Of a stretch of DNA of 64,000 nt, positions 24,818 through 33,399 are shown in pieces. Every line of letters begins with the position of its first letter. Position 1 is the stretch's first letter. The notes below the pieces were generated by a model. That model ran no database searches. It saw only the letters and a list, made by a program, of their open reading frames with translations, and was not told the DNA's origin. The DNA is from an uncultured bacterium (GTDB lineage: Bacteria; Planctomycetota; UBA1135). A program made the position numbers and the translations under genes. The DNA is taken from positions 1 to 64,000 of the forward strand of contig CALFOT010000010.1 of NCBI GenBank assembly GCA_937919925.1. Direction: 5' to 3'.

Positions 24818-25647
24818 CTAGGCGTTGGCTGAACCGTGCAGCGTGGGCATTTCTCCTCACCCTTGGTTGTGCCGCACTGGCAGCCCCATGGCTGCCGCTC
24901 GAAGACTACCGCAGCATGCACGTGGAACTGCGTCTGGAGGCGCCACATTGGACGGCGTCGCCCGTGCTCGGCACCGATGCCCAAGGCCGCGACATGCTGG
25001 CGCGTTTGCTTTGGGGTGCACGCATTTCGCTATTCGTGGGTCTATGCGGCACGCTGGTGGCGATGTTTGTCGGTGTTCCCTACGGCGCGTTTGCGGGTTT
25101 CCGCGGTGGTCGCTGGGAACGCACAATGATGCGCCTTGCCGATGCCCTGGAAAGTATTCCGATGGTGGTTTTTGTGCTCTTTCTGATGTCGATTTTGCAG
25201 GAATATCGCAGTGAGTTGGCCGCCATCGGCTGCGGACGGCTGCAGTTGTTCCTGGTGGCCGTCGGCCTGCTGTTTTGGCTACCCACCGCGCGCGTGGCCC
25301 GTGCGGAAGCGCTGCGGATCCGACAACTCCCGTATGTACTCGCTGCCCGCGCGAGTGGAATGCGTGGCTGGCCACTGCTGCGTACCCACATTCTGCCCAA
25401 CATGATGCCCGCCATGCTGGTGATGCTGCTGCTCACTTTGCCGCGCGTGATTCTAATGGAAGCCTTTTTGAGCTTCCTCGGTTTGGGGGTTGAGCCGCCG
25501 GCGGTTTCTTGGGGTGGTTTAGCCAGCGACGGACTCGCGGCGATGAATCCTTTGGTGGGTTCTGCCTGGCTGATGGGCCTCCCCAGTGGTGCACTTGCCC
25601 TCACTCTGCTGGCGCTGCAACGCATTGGCCGTAGTGCGCGCCCCTAA
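24814..25647 (+). CDS. Peptide/nickel ABC transporter permease (DppC type)
   Basis: A 277-residue partner permease. Support: HVLGTDxxGRD-like motif VLGTDAQGRDMLARLLWGAR, six helices, the coupling-loop ARASGMRGWPLLRTHILPNMMP and the closing EAFLSFLGLGVEPPAVSWG, all typical of DppC. The ATG overlaps the dppB stop (ATGA). The matching ATPase is encoded on the opposite strand at 18983-20626. Confidence 0.94.
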   Translation: MTRRWLNRAAWAFLLTLGCAALAAPWLPLEDYRSMHVELRLEAPHWTASPVLGTDAQGRDMLARLLWGARISLFVGLCGTLVAMFVGVPYGAFAGFRGGRWERTMMRLADALESIPMVVFVLFLMSILQEYRSELAAIGCGRLQLFLVAVGLLFWLPTARVARAEALRIRQLPYVLAARASGMRGWPLLRTHILPNMMPAMLVMLLLTLPRVILMEAFLSFLGLGVEPPAVSWGGLASDGLAAMNPLVGSAWLMGLPSGALALTLLALQRIGRSARP

Positions 25648-25654
25648 ATCTTGG

Positions 25655-26032
25655 CTAAGCTGGCACGCGCGCAATCACGTCAATTTCAATGCGCAAGTCA
25701 CGCGGCAAACGCTGCACTTCCACACACGAGCGCGCCGGTTTATGGCCATCCATAAATGCAGAGTAAATCTCGTTCATGGTGGCAAACTCATTCATGTCGG
25801 CGAGATAAACAGTAGCCTTCACCACATCTTTGAGGGTGCAGCCTGCGGTAGCGAGTACCGCCGTCAAATTGGCGAATACCTGCCGTGTTTGGGCAATAAT
25901 GTCGGGGCCAGCAATGCTGTTGTCAGGGCACATACCCACCACCCCGCTGGAATAAACCCAGCCATCTACCTTGATGGCTTGACTATAAGGACCAATCGCT
26001 TGCGAGGAATTTTCAGTGTGAATGATCTGCAT
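25655..26032 (-). CDS. ridA: RidA family enamine/imine deaminase
   Basis: A 125-residue cytoplasmic enzyme that hydrolyses reactive 2-aminoacrylate-type intermediates. Support: the N-terminal AIGPYSQAIKVDGWVYSSG, TVYLADMNEFATMNEIYSAFM, and the active-site PARSCVEVQRLPRDLRIEIDVIA with the conserved arginine. Length is standard. The coaD stop lies 2 bases upstream, so the two are cotranscribed. Confidence 0.95.
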   Translation of the reverse strand: MQIIHTENSSQAIGPYSQAIKVDGWVYSSGVVGMCPDNSIAGPDIIAQTRQVFANLTAVLATAGCTLKDVVKATVYLADMNEFATMNEIYSAFMDGHKPARSCVEVQRLPRDLRIEIDVIARVPA

Positions 26033-26034
26033 GA

Positions 26035-26526
26035 TTACTTGTTGGTGAAGCGTTTTTTGAGCGCGACGTGTACCGCATGCGGCAGGAATTGTTCAATCTC
26101 GCCGCCGCCGGCATAGACCTCTTTGATGAGCCTGCTTGAAACATAAGCGTAAAGTTCGTTGGGCATCACGAATACACTTTCGATGTCTTCATTCAGGCGA
26201 CGATTGGTCATCGCCATGGGGTACTCATATTCAAAATCAGTGAAAGTGCGCACACCGCGCATCAAGATGGAGATGCCGCGCGCATGGGCTTCATCGACCA
26301 CCAAGCCATCAAATCGCACCACCTCCACCGGCAAGTCACCGAGCTCATTACGAATCATCTGCACCCGCTCCTCTGGGCTAAACAATGGCGCTTTGGAACG
26401 ATTTTCGGCGACGGCAACCAGGAGCGAGCCAAAGAGTTTCACGCCGCGCTTGATTAAATCCAAATGACCCAAAGTCATTGGGTCAAAAGTGCCTGCGTAC
26501 AGCGCGCGCGGTTTGAGCTCAGTCAT
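26035..26526 (-). CDS. coaD: Phosphopantetheine adenylyltransferase CoaD
   Basis: Penultimate step of coenzyme A synthesis. A 163-residue nucleotidyltransferase with YAGTFDPMTLGHLDLIKRG (the T/HxGH-type motif), AVAENRSKAPLFSPEERVQMI, LMRGVRTFTDFEYEYPMAMTNRRL and the C-terminal YVSSRLIKEVYAGGGE. Together with coaX at 59306 it gives two CoA pathway genes in the window. It is divergent from comEC. Confidence 0.96.
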   Translation of the reverse strand: MTELKPRALYAGTFDPMTLGHLDLIKRGVKLFGSLLVAVAENRSKAPLFSPEERVQMIRNELGDLPVEVVRFDGLVVDEAHARGISILMRGVRTFTDFEYEYPMAMTNRRLNEDIESVFVMPNELYAYVSSRLIKEVYAGGGEIEQFLPHAVHVALKKRFTNK

Positions 26527-26604
26527 GTCGCCGATTGTAGGGTGCCGCAGCCGCTGTGGAACGTCTTCCTGGCAAGCCTATTGCCCTCCTCGTTGTTGCC
26601 GCCT

Positions 26605-28671
26605 GTGTCCATCCGCTTACTCCCCACTGCCGTTTGGTGTGCAACCAGCCATGTTCTCACCACGGTAGTGGTGTTATTTTGCAGCACTCCATCTGCATCG
26701 ATGATGATGGTGGCTGGCTGGGCAGCCATCACTCTCGCGGCTTTGGCTAGTTTGCATCGTTTCTGCGGCTATCCGCCACGCCTGCTGCTTATTCTTGCGA
26801 GTAGTTGCCTAGCGCTGCAACGAACTCCGCAAATCATGCCGTTGCATCTGGTGGAGGCGCGCCCCGTGCAATTACGTGGGCGCTTATTGGAATGGCACCC
26901 CACCCCCGATGGAGATTGGGCTCTACTGGATCAGCTCGAAGATCTGGATGGCCGCGCACTGGCCGCTCCCAGCCAGCGCTTACTAGCGATTGCTGCACCC
27001 CATATTCCTGCAGCATCACCTGGCAATTTTTTACGCTGCGAAGGGCGCCTGAGCCATGACGGCTACTCCTTCCGGCTCGAACGTTGCCGCTGGCAATTTC
27101 TCGAGTTTGGCCGCGCTCCACCCTTAACGGCATTGCGCAATTGGGTACGCGAACGCCTCCATCAAACCTTGTCCGCCGAAGCTGCGGGCTTGGCGTTGGC
27201 GCTATTGCTTGGCGAACGTCGTGAATTGGCGCCTGCTCTGCAGGAAAACTACCGACGCTTTGGCCTGATTCATCTCCTGGCGGTGTCGGGCTTGCACTTC
27301 TGGTTGTGGGATCAATTGTTGCGCCGTTTGCTGATTGGCCGTTGCGCCCATTTGCGTTGGCCCTTGCTGCTACTCGCGGCTGGTTTGGCCAATGCTTCCG
27401 CGCCCGTAGTCAGAGCGTGTAGCGTGGTGTTGCTCCGCGATGCCAGTGCTGCTGCGGCCCTCCCAGTGCGTGGTTTGCATTTATGGGCGGCGGCGTGGGC
27501 GGTCGAAGTGAGTTTGCTTCCGGCACGTCTAGATGGCCTCGGTTTCGCCCTTTCCTATACGGCAACTGCATTTCTCATTGTGGGCTCCGGCGCACGCACC
27601 AGTCCCTATTTCCTTTCTGCTTTGCGTGCTTCGTGGGCGGCATTCCTGGGTTCGATGCCCATCTTGTTTGCGGTCCAAGCCACCCTCGAACCATGGACCA
27701 TCCTACTTAGCCCGATACTGGCATTACTCATGCCCGTGCGCCTGCTTGCAAGTTTGTTGGCACTGGTACCAGGCCTCGGTTGGTGGATGAACCATCTGCT
27801 ACTCGGACTGGGTCGTGCGGAAGATTATCTCTTTGGATTATTGGATAAGGCTCCCTGGAGTCCGTGGTCCTGCCCGCAGCTATCGCCGTGGATCTTGAGC
27901 TGCAGCGCACTAGCTGGTTTGTGGTTGTGCCGTGATGGATCACGGCTGGGATGGTGCAAACGTTCTCTGGCCGTGTTGATGTTGGCCAGTGGATTTGTGA
28001 TCTCGCTGCCGGTGACTCCGGGAGTGACTGCGCTGCCGGTGGGCCATGGTTTGGCGGTGATCATTAGCGGCAAAGAAAAAAGTATGAGTTTTGACTTGGG
28101 TAGTGGAGATTACGATCCGCGTTTGCTCGTCGAGCGGTTGCTCCTGCCGGAACTGGGCGCACGCCATTGGCCCTTGCCGCAAATCGCAGTGCGCTCGCAT
28201 CCTGATCGCGATCACGTCAACGGCTTGCCGTTTTTGGCGCGCCGCACCAACTTCACCGATTTGCAGGTTGCCCCTCAACAAAGCCATTTGCTGGACGGTT
28301 TTGAACCCTTGCAAGTGCGTGTGATAGGCTGCCAACCAGCACGTAATGGAGTGGCCAACGATGGAGGTCATGTGCTGGAAGTGCGCGCCAAAAACTTTCG
28401 CATGGTGTTATTGGGGGATCAAGCAGGCTATAGCTTGCGGCAACTGCAGCAACAACTGGCCCCTGGGCCGATTGATATTTTGCTGGTGCCACATCATGGA
28501 TTAACCACCGATGGCTTGGCCGAGCTGCTGCTGTATTTGGCACCCAAACTCGCATGGACATCCTCCGGCCCACGCAACTATCCCTTGCCGGTGGCGCCGT
28601 TGTTGGAATATTTCGGGATTCCCCTCGCCTCAACTTTGGGACATGCTTTGGATTGGCAAGATAGCGAGTAA
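26605..28671 (+). CDS. comEC: ComEC/Rec2 family competence membrane protein
   Basis: About 688 residues from the GTG at 26605 (688 codons; an ATG at 26701 and earlier starts inside coaD are alternatives). It forms the inner-membrane DNA channel of natural transformation. The Competence domain is marked by ALLLGERRELAPALQENYRR and GLIHLLAVSGLHFW near residue 200, followed by many membrane helices. The C-terminal metallo-beta-lactamase-like domain has VRSHPDRDHVNGLPFL near residue 531, VLLGDQAG and VPHHGLTTDG. This is a full three-domain ComEC. The next gene is the transformation helicase homologue yifB/comM. Confidence 0.9.
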   Translation: MSIRLLPTAVWCATSHVLTTVVVLFCSTPSASMMMVAGWAAITLAALASLHRFCGYPPRLLLILASSCLALQRTPQIMPLHLVEARPVQLRGRLLEWHPTPDGDWALLDQLEDLDGRALAAPSQRLLAIAAPHIPAASPGNFLRCEGRLSHDGYSFRLERCRWQFLEFGRAPPLTALRNWVRERLHQTLSAEAAGLALALLLGERRELAPALQENYRRFGLIHLLAVSGLHFWLWDQLLRRLLIGRCAHLRWPLLLLAAGLANASAPVVRACSVVLLRDASAAAALPVRGLHLWAAAWAVEVSLLPARLDGLGFALSYTATAFLIVGSGARTSPYFLSALRASWAAFLGSMPILFAVQATLEPWTILLSPILALLMPVRLLASLLALVPGLGWWMNHLLLGLGRAEDYLFGLLDKAPWSPWSCPQLSPWILSCSALAGLWLCRDGSRLGWCKRSLAVLMLASGFVISLPVTPGVTALPVGHGLAVIISGKEKSMSFDLGSGDYDPRLLVERLLLPELGARHWPLPQIAVRSHPDRDHVNGLPFLARRTNFTDLQVAPQQSHLLDGFEPLQVRVIGCQPARNGVANDGGHVLEVRAKNFRMVLLGDQAGYSLRQLQQQLAPGPIDILLVPHHGLTTDGLAELLLYLAPKLAWTSSGPRNYPLPVAPLLEYFGIPLASTLGHALDWQDSE

Positions 28672-28700
28672 CTTCCTGCGCGCGCCCCGTCTTCCTGACA

Positions 28701-30305
28701 ATGAGTAGGGCAATCCTTGGTGCAACCTTGTTTGGCGATTCGGCCCATCTGGTTCACGTAGAAACGCGCATCGGCCGCGGCTTGTCACGCGTGATTATGG
28801 TTGGCATGCCGGATGCTGTGGCCAGAGAGGCGCGCGAACGCTTGCCGTCGGCATTGTCGTGGCACGGATTTCGATTCCCCAAAAGCAAAGTGTTGTTCAA
28901 CTTGGTACCCGCGCAACTACCCAAGCACGGCTTGCCTTTGGATCTGGCCTTAGCAGTATCGTTGTTGGTGCAAGATCGCCAACTGCCTTCACCCCAACAA
29001 CCAATCCTTTTTTTGGCAGAACTGGATTTGCAGGGGCGCTTGCGGCCGCCCGCGCGTGGAACTTTGCTGGCCAGTTTGGCCGCCCTAAAAGATCAGTGTC
29101 AGATTGTTCTTACCGCTACAGAATCCGCGCCTGAAGCCGCCATCGCTCCGGGAGTGCAAGCCTATGGCTTAGTCGACTTACGCGAAGTCGAGCAATTCCT
29201 GCGCGAACCCCAGGCTTTTCATCCAGCGGTTGCGGTGGCACCGCCAGAAAATCCCTCCAGGGTTAGGAGTCCATTGCGGCTGGATGATCTGCGTGGCCAA
29301 AGCTTGGCGCGGGAAGCCGCCATACTGGCTGTAGCGGGGCGACACTCCTTGTGGCTGCAAGGTCCACCAGGCACCGGCAAGAGCATGCTGGCGCGGCGTC
29401 TACCCGGTTTACTACCTCCACTCTCGGCTACCACGGCTTTGGAACTTGCGCGCGTAGAAGCCTTGCTGGGGCCGATTCCAGCAATGCCTCATCGGCCGCC
29501 CTTTCGTGCGCCGCACACCAGTGCTTCCGCGCAAGCTCTACTGGGCGGCGGTTCGCCTCTACGTCCTGGTGAAATGGCGCGCGCACATGGCGGCGTGCTG
29601 TTCCTGGATGAACTACCCGAATTTGCACGCCCAGTGCTTGAAGGTATGCGGCAACCACTGGAAGAAAAAGAAGTGCGCCTACAACGCGCGCGTGAATGGG
29701 CCACCTACCCCGCCGATGTTTTGTTGGTGGCCACCAGCAATCCCTGTGCGTGTGGATTTGCCACCCATCCCAAGATTCCATGCCGCTGCACTCCTGGGCG
29801 TTTGGAAAATTATCGCAACCGCATCAGTGGCCCCCTCCAAGACCGCTTCGATTTGTTCGTCGAAATGGGCCCCGTCTCCGCCGACGCCCTGCAAAGCCCG
29901 CCGTCACCACCGCACGATGAAGACATCCTCATGTTGCTTAGCCGAACGCGCGAATTTCAACAGCTACAAGCGCGTACCCGCGGCTTCGTGAACTCTCGTG
30001 ATGTGGAAATCAGTATCCTCCGCGCCGCCGGCTTGGAACCCTCCGCAGCAACCTTGCTCCGTCAAGCAGCGGCCGTGATACCCCTCAGCGGGCGCGGTGT
30101 TTTACGTTGCCTGCGGGTAGCGCGCACCGCTGCAGATTTAGGTGGGCGCCCAAAAATCAACAGTGCGGATATGCGCAAAGCACTCAGTTTGCGGCCGCTG
30201 CCTGTAAAGGAGGAAGTAACCACAGCTCCACCCCGTTCTCACTTGCGCGTAACTCGGCACCAGCCGCGCGCAACCGATGAGCAGGCTCCGGCATCGCCAA
30301 ACTAA
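28701..30305 (+). CDS. YifB/ComM family Mg-chelatase-like AAA+ ATPase
   Basis: A 534-residue protein. The N-terminal fold-5 domain has VIMVGMPDAVAREARERLPSAL; Walker A is GPPGTGKSMLARRLPGLLPPL at about residue 220, Walker B is VLFLDELPEF, and the metal-binding ATSNPCACGF and PCRCTP motif follows. In Haemophilus and Vibrio, ComM is a branch-migration helicase for incoming DNA; in many other bacteria the role is unproven. The conserved fold ends near residue 497 (SADMRKALSLRPL). The last 37 residues are not conserved and overlap the tail of the convergent GT-C-like gene. Confidence 0.94.
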   Translation: MSRAILGATLFGDSAHLVHVETRIGRGLSRVIMVGMPDAVAREARERLPSALSWHGFRFPKSKVLFNLVPAQLPKHGLPLDLALAVSLLVQDRQLPSPQQPILFLAELDLQGRLRPPARGTLLASLAALKDQCQIVLTATESAPEAAIAPGVQAYGLVDLREVEQFLREPQAFHPAVAVAPPENPSRVRSPLRLDDLRGQSLAREAAILAVAGRHSLWLQGPPGTGKSMLARRLPGLLPPLSATTALELARVEALLGPIPAMPHRPPFRAPHTSASAQALLGGGSPLRPGEMARAHGGVLFLDELPEFARPVLEGMRQPLEEKEVRLQRAREWATYPADVLLVATSNPCACGFATHPKIPCRCTPGRLENYRNRISGPLQDRFDLFVEMGPVSADALQSPPSPPHDEDILMLLSRTREFQQLQARTRGFVNSRDVEISILRAAGLEPSAATLLRQAAAVIPLSGRGVLRCLRVARTAADLGGRPKINSADMRKALSLRPLPVKEEVTTAPPRSHLRVTRHQPRATDEQAPASPN

Positions 30306-31893
30306 GCACCGCTAGGTGCCGTTGTGGTTGAAAAGCACGCGCAGCGGCAAGGGCTAGATTCGCGTCGTAGGGCGCGGTTTGTTGGTTAGCACCCGCCTGC
30401 CAACGTCGGCCTTCCCAGAAACCAAGACAGGCGTCCAAGCGCGCTTGCATATCAAAGATGCCCTCATTATGAATCTGGGGGGAGTCCACCAAGAGCACAT
30501 GGTGCAACAAGGGCGCCAGCTGATTGCCTTGTGTGCCGCCGACAACATTGGGGTGGCCGGGATGGATCATCAACACGGCGTCGGCAGGCAACTCGCGCTC
30601 GGCTAGTTCTACGGCCAGTGGCCAACCTTCTTGCCGCGCCGTTGCGCGAACAGCCAAACGCCCATGTTCGACGTGATCCAGCAAATAGTGCGATCCATCA
30701 CCCCATGAGGCGTAGACCACCACCGTTTGCCAAGTCATGGGGACACAAAGCAACAGCCACAGACCGGCTGCGAAACCACCAGGAATGCGTCGCGACCAAG
30801 CGCCAAGCAAGCTGCCCACTGGGATTGCAAGCAAGATGCCTGCAATCCGTGGAAACTTGTATTCATTGCCCCATGGCAAACTCGCGAAGGAAAACGCGGC
30901 GGCCAAAAGAATCCCCAACAGTAAAAAATTACGCCGTTGACGCATCCGCCACAAGCCCGGAACGGCGCACACCAAAAGCCACAACAGCGGCCCAAGAAGA
31001 TTGGCCCAAGCAACTCCTTCAAACGGTAATTGGGGATTGCTGGCCTCCGAATCACGTTCGATGCCAGCAAAAAAAACCGGCAATAAAAAGGGCACGGCGA
31101 TCAACAATGCCAAGAATGCCGGTGGCAGCAGTTGTTTGAGCGCAGAGCTTCCTTGGCGCAAAGAAGGCAGTTTGTGAGCGGCCACCAGCAAGCCAGCAAA
31201 CAATCCCACTAAGGGATTCAACGCCGTGGTGATACCCAGCAAACTCGCGCAGCGCCACAGAGCTGTGCGGCCAGCACGTAAGTTTTCTGACAAGGTGAAA
31301 AACGCAAACGGCAAAGCTAACGCAAAGGAAGAGACATTCAGAAACTTGGGGAGGAAGGCCTGCAGGCGGCCGTCCCAGCGAAAAGAACCAAACGGCCGGG
31401 TGGCATCCATCAACGCCGCCAAAGGCAAAGCACCAGGCGGCAGCGGCTGATGATCCGACCACATCATGAATAACCAACCCAGACCGTTGAAGCCCAGCAC
31501 CATGGCGGCGAAGGCAAAACGTCGCGCGCGAAAATCAAGGCCGAAGCGTTTGCCGAGCGCGTCCAAGGCCGGGCCCATCAAAGCAGCCGCCAAAATATTT
31601 AGGATGGCAAAACCCCATAACGGTCCACCACCTAAACGCCCGAGCAACACACCCAGCAGCGGGTAGAGCAAATAATAATGCAAATTGGAACCTGCATGAT
31701 ATGGGTTTTCCGGCAACAAACCATCGCGTAATACCGCTTCACCGATGGTGGTATGTAAATAACCGTGGTAGGACGTGCGCACCGCGTCGCCACCCATAAT
31801 CACCACCGCCATGACGAGTAGAGCAAGTGCTCCACCTTCCAGCCACGGCGCGATGCGTTCCCGCAAGGAGGGCTCCGAATCTAGGGATTCCAT
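30184..31893 (-). CDS. GT-C-like multi-pass membrane protein, possible glycosyltransferase
   Basis: A 569-residue integral membrane protein with about 10-12 helices and a C-terminal soluble part of ~150 residues. The first extracytoplasmic loop after helix 1 (YHGYLHTTIGEAVLRDGLLPENP, then GSNLHYYLLYPLLGVLLG) resembles the first loop of GT-C fold glycosyltransferases that use lipid-linked sugars; WSDHQPLPPGALP may be another active-site loop. The specific family is not recognised. It follows the alkaline-phosphatase-fold lipoprotein gene with a 13-base overlap, so the two may act together on the cell surface. Confidence 0.75.
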   Translation of the reverse strand: MESLDSEPSLRERIAPWLEGGALALLVMAVVIMGGDAVRTSYHGYLHTTIGEAVLRDGLLPENPYHAGSNLHYYLLYPLLGVLLGRLGGGPLWGFAILNILAAALMGPALDALGKRFGLDFRARRFAFAAMVLGFNGLGWLFMMWSDHQPLPPGALPLAALMDATRPFGSFRWDGRLQAFLPKFLNVSSFALALPFAFFTLSENLRAGRTALWRCASLLGITTALNPLVGLFAGLLVAAHKLPSLRQGSSALKQLLPPAFLALLIAVPFLLPVFFAGIERDSEASNPQLPFEGVAWANLLGPLLWLLVCAVPGLWRMRQRRNFLLLGILLAAAFSFASLPWGNEYKFPRIAGILLAIPVGSLLGAWSRRIPGGFAAGLWLLLCVPMTWQTVVVYASWGDGSHYLLDHVEHGRLAVRATARQEGWPLAVELAERELPADAVLMIHPGHPNVVGGTQGNQLAPLLHHVLLVDSPQIHNEGIFDMQARLDACLGFWEGRRWQAGANQQTAPYDANLALAAARAFQPQRHLAVLSLAMPEPAHRLRAAGAELRASENGVELWLLPPLQAAAAN

Positions 31894-33341
31894 TGCGTGC
31901 CAGGCCAGGGTAAAGCAAGGTTGACAGCATCCGGATCATCGCCAGTAGCGTAGCCCAACTCAGCTAGTTCCGTTTGCCGCTCCGGGGTGAGCACGACGGC
32001 TCCACTACCAGCATCCCGATTCAGTTGGAAATACCAATGATGCAAGGCATCCAGCAAATGGCGGGTGATTTCGGGATGCTCAGCGGCCACATCATGGAGT
32101 TCCAGAGGATCCACCAAACGATCAAACAAGGCAACTTGCGGATACGCAAAAGGTACTCCTTGGGGTGGCTCTTGCGGCCCTTTGCGATTGTTGCTCGGGT
32201 TATGGATTAAAGTCCAGCGTTCGTCGCGTGCGGCAAAGTAAACATCGCGCCACGCTGAGAAAAAAACTTGCGCTTGCGGCTGCGTGCCACGCAAGACCAT
32301 CGGCAATACTGCGGCTAAAGGCAAAGCCCGCCTAATGCGCTGGCCAGGTTTCCAATCTCCCCCGAGAATAACCAGCGGCACATGGGTTGTGCCTGAGTAG
32401 ATGCTCTTGGCGTGCATGAAATAGTTTTCGTGAAAGGCCAGTTCTTCGCCGTGATCGCTGACCAATAGGACCACCGCATTTTCCAATAGACCGCCGCGCC
32501 CTGCAGCTTGATATTGCGCGTCAAGACCACTCAAGAAAGTCATCACATAATCGTTCGCGGTGAGAATTTCTTCATCATAAAGTCCGCGCAAATGGGCCAG
32601 GAGCTTTTCGTCGACGGCAGAGCGGTCGGGATTGGAATGAATTCCTTCCAAAGTGTTGCGATCGCCGGGCACCCCATCGGGAGCTGAAAACTTGCCTAGA
32701 TGGATTGGATTGGGTTCATAGGGTTGGTGCGGCGCCATGTAGTGGGCCCAAATCAACGAGCGCTTTCTCTCTTGGATGCCCCTTTCCGTGCTCAACAACA
32801 GCAGCGCTGGGCCGTTGGCTTCTTGCTCTTTGGCACGCACTTCGTAACTGCTAAAGCCACGATCCACTCCCGAACCCCGGTTCAGTACTTGATTCGCAAC
32901 CACTGCATGATTGTTCCAACCTAAGGCCGCCAGCTCCATCGCAAAGGTGGGTGCAACCACTTGGCGATGATTGCCCATGGCGCCGTGTTCCAAGGGCGAG
33001 AGCCCCGTCCACAGCGTGCCAAAGGAAGGCAGAGTCATGCCGGCGGGCGCCCAAACTTGATCAAAAAGAGTGCCTTGCTGTGCCATCCAGGCAAGGGACC
33101 ACTGGGCTCCCGGATCGCCTGCGGTGGCATGTTCTGCGCCATAAAACGGCAGGCGGTCGGCACGCAAAGTATCGATGGAAATAACCACTAAATCCAAACT
33201 TGCGGCAGAACCAAGTACGCCTTGAGCGGGAATATCGAGTGGCGTCAGCGCCGCTGGACCGCCTGCCACGGAATCATCACCAGAGCAGCTCGCCACAGCG
33301 ACACACAGCAATCCAGGCAAGAAGACCAGCTTCCAATTCAT
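31881..33341 (-). CDS. Sulfatase/alkaline-phosphatase-fold lipoprotein
   Basis: About 486 residues from the ATG at 33341, which opens a clear lipoprotein signal (LLCVAVASC, Cys19). The fold is marked by VVISIDTLRADRLPFYG with metal-binding aspartates, the nucleophile block APAGMTLPSFGTLWTGLSPLEHG, and LLVSDHGEELAFHENYFMHAKSIY with the second metal site. The nucleophile position appears to be a threonine (MTLPS) rather than the C/SxPxR that is turned into formylglycine. It is therefore more like phosphotransferases of the LtaS type than a classic sulfatase; the substrate is unknown. Divergent from the proline dehydrogenase gene. Confidence 0.85.
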   Translation of the reverse strand: MNWKLVFLPGLLCVAVASCSGDDSVAGGPAALTPLDIPAQGVLGSAASLDLVVISIDTLRADRLPFYGAEHATAGDPGAQWSLAWMAQQGTLFDQVWAPAGMTLPSFGTLWTGLSPLEHGAMGNHRQVVAPTFAMELAALGWNNHAVVANQVLNRGSGVDRGFSSYEVRAKEQEANGPALLLLSTERGIQERKRSLIWAHYMAPHQPYEPNPIHLGKFSAPDGVPGDRNTLEGIHSNPDRSAVDEKLLAHLRGLYDEEILTANDYVMTFLSGLDAQYQAAGRGGLLENAVVLLVSDHGEELAFHENYFMHAKSIYSGTTHVPLVILGGDWKPGQRIRRALPLAAVLPMVLRGTQPQAQVFFSAWRDVYFAARDERWTLIHNPSNNRKGPQEPPQGVPFAYPQVALFDRLVDPLELHDVAAEHPEITRHLLDALHHWYFQLNRDAGSGAVVLTPERQTELAELGYATGDDPDAVNLALPWPGTQWNP

Positions 33342-33399
33342 TCCGCTAGTATAAGCAAGCAGCGAGCTAAACTGTACCCACAACCCGACACCCCTTCCC

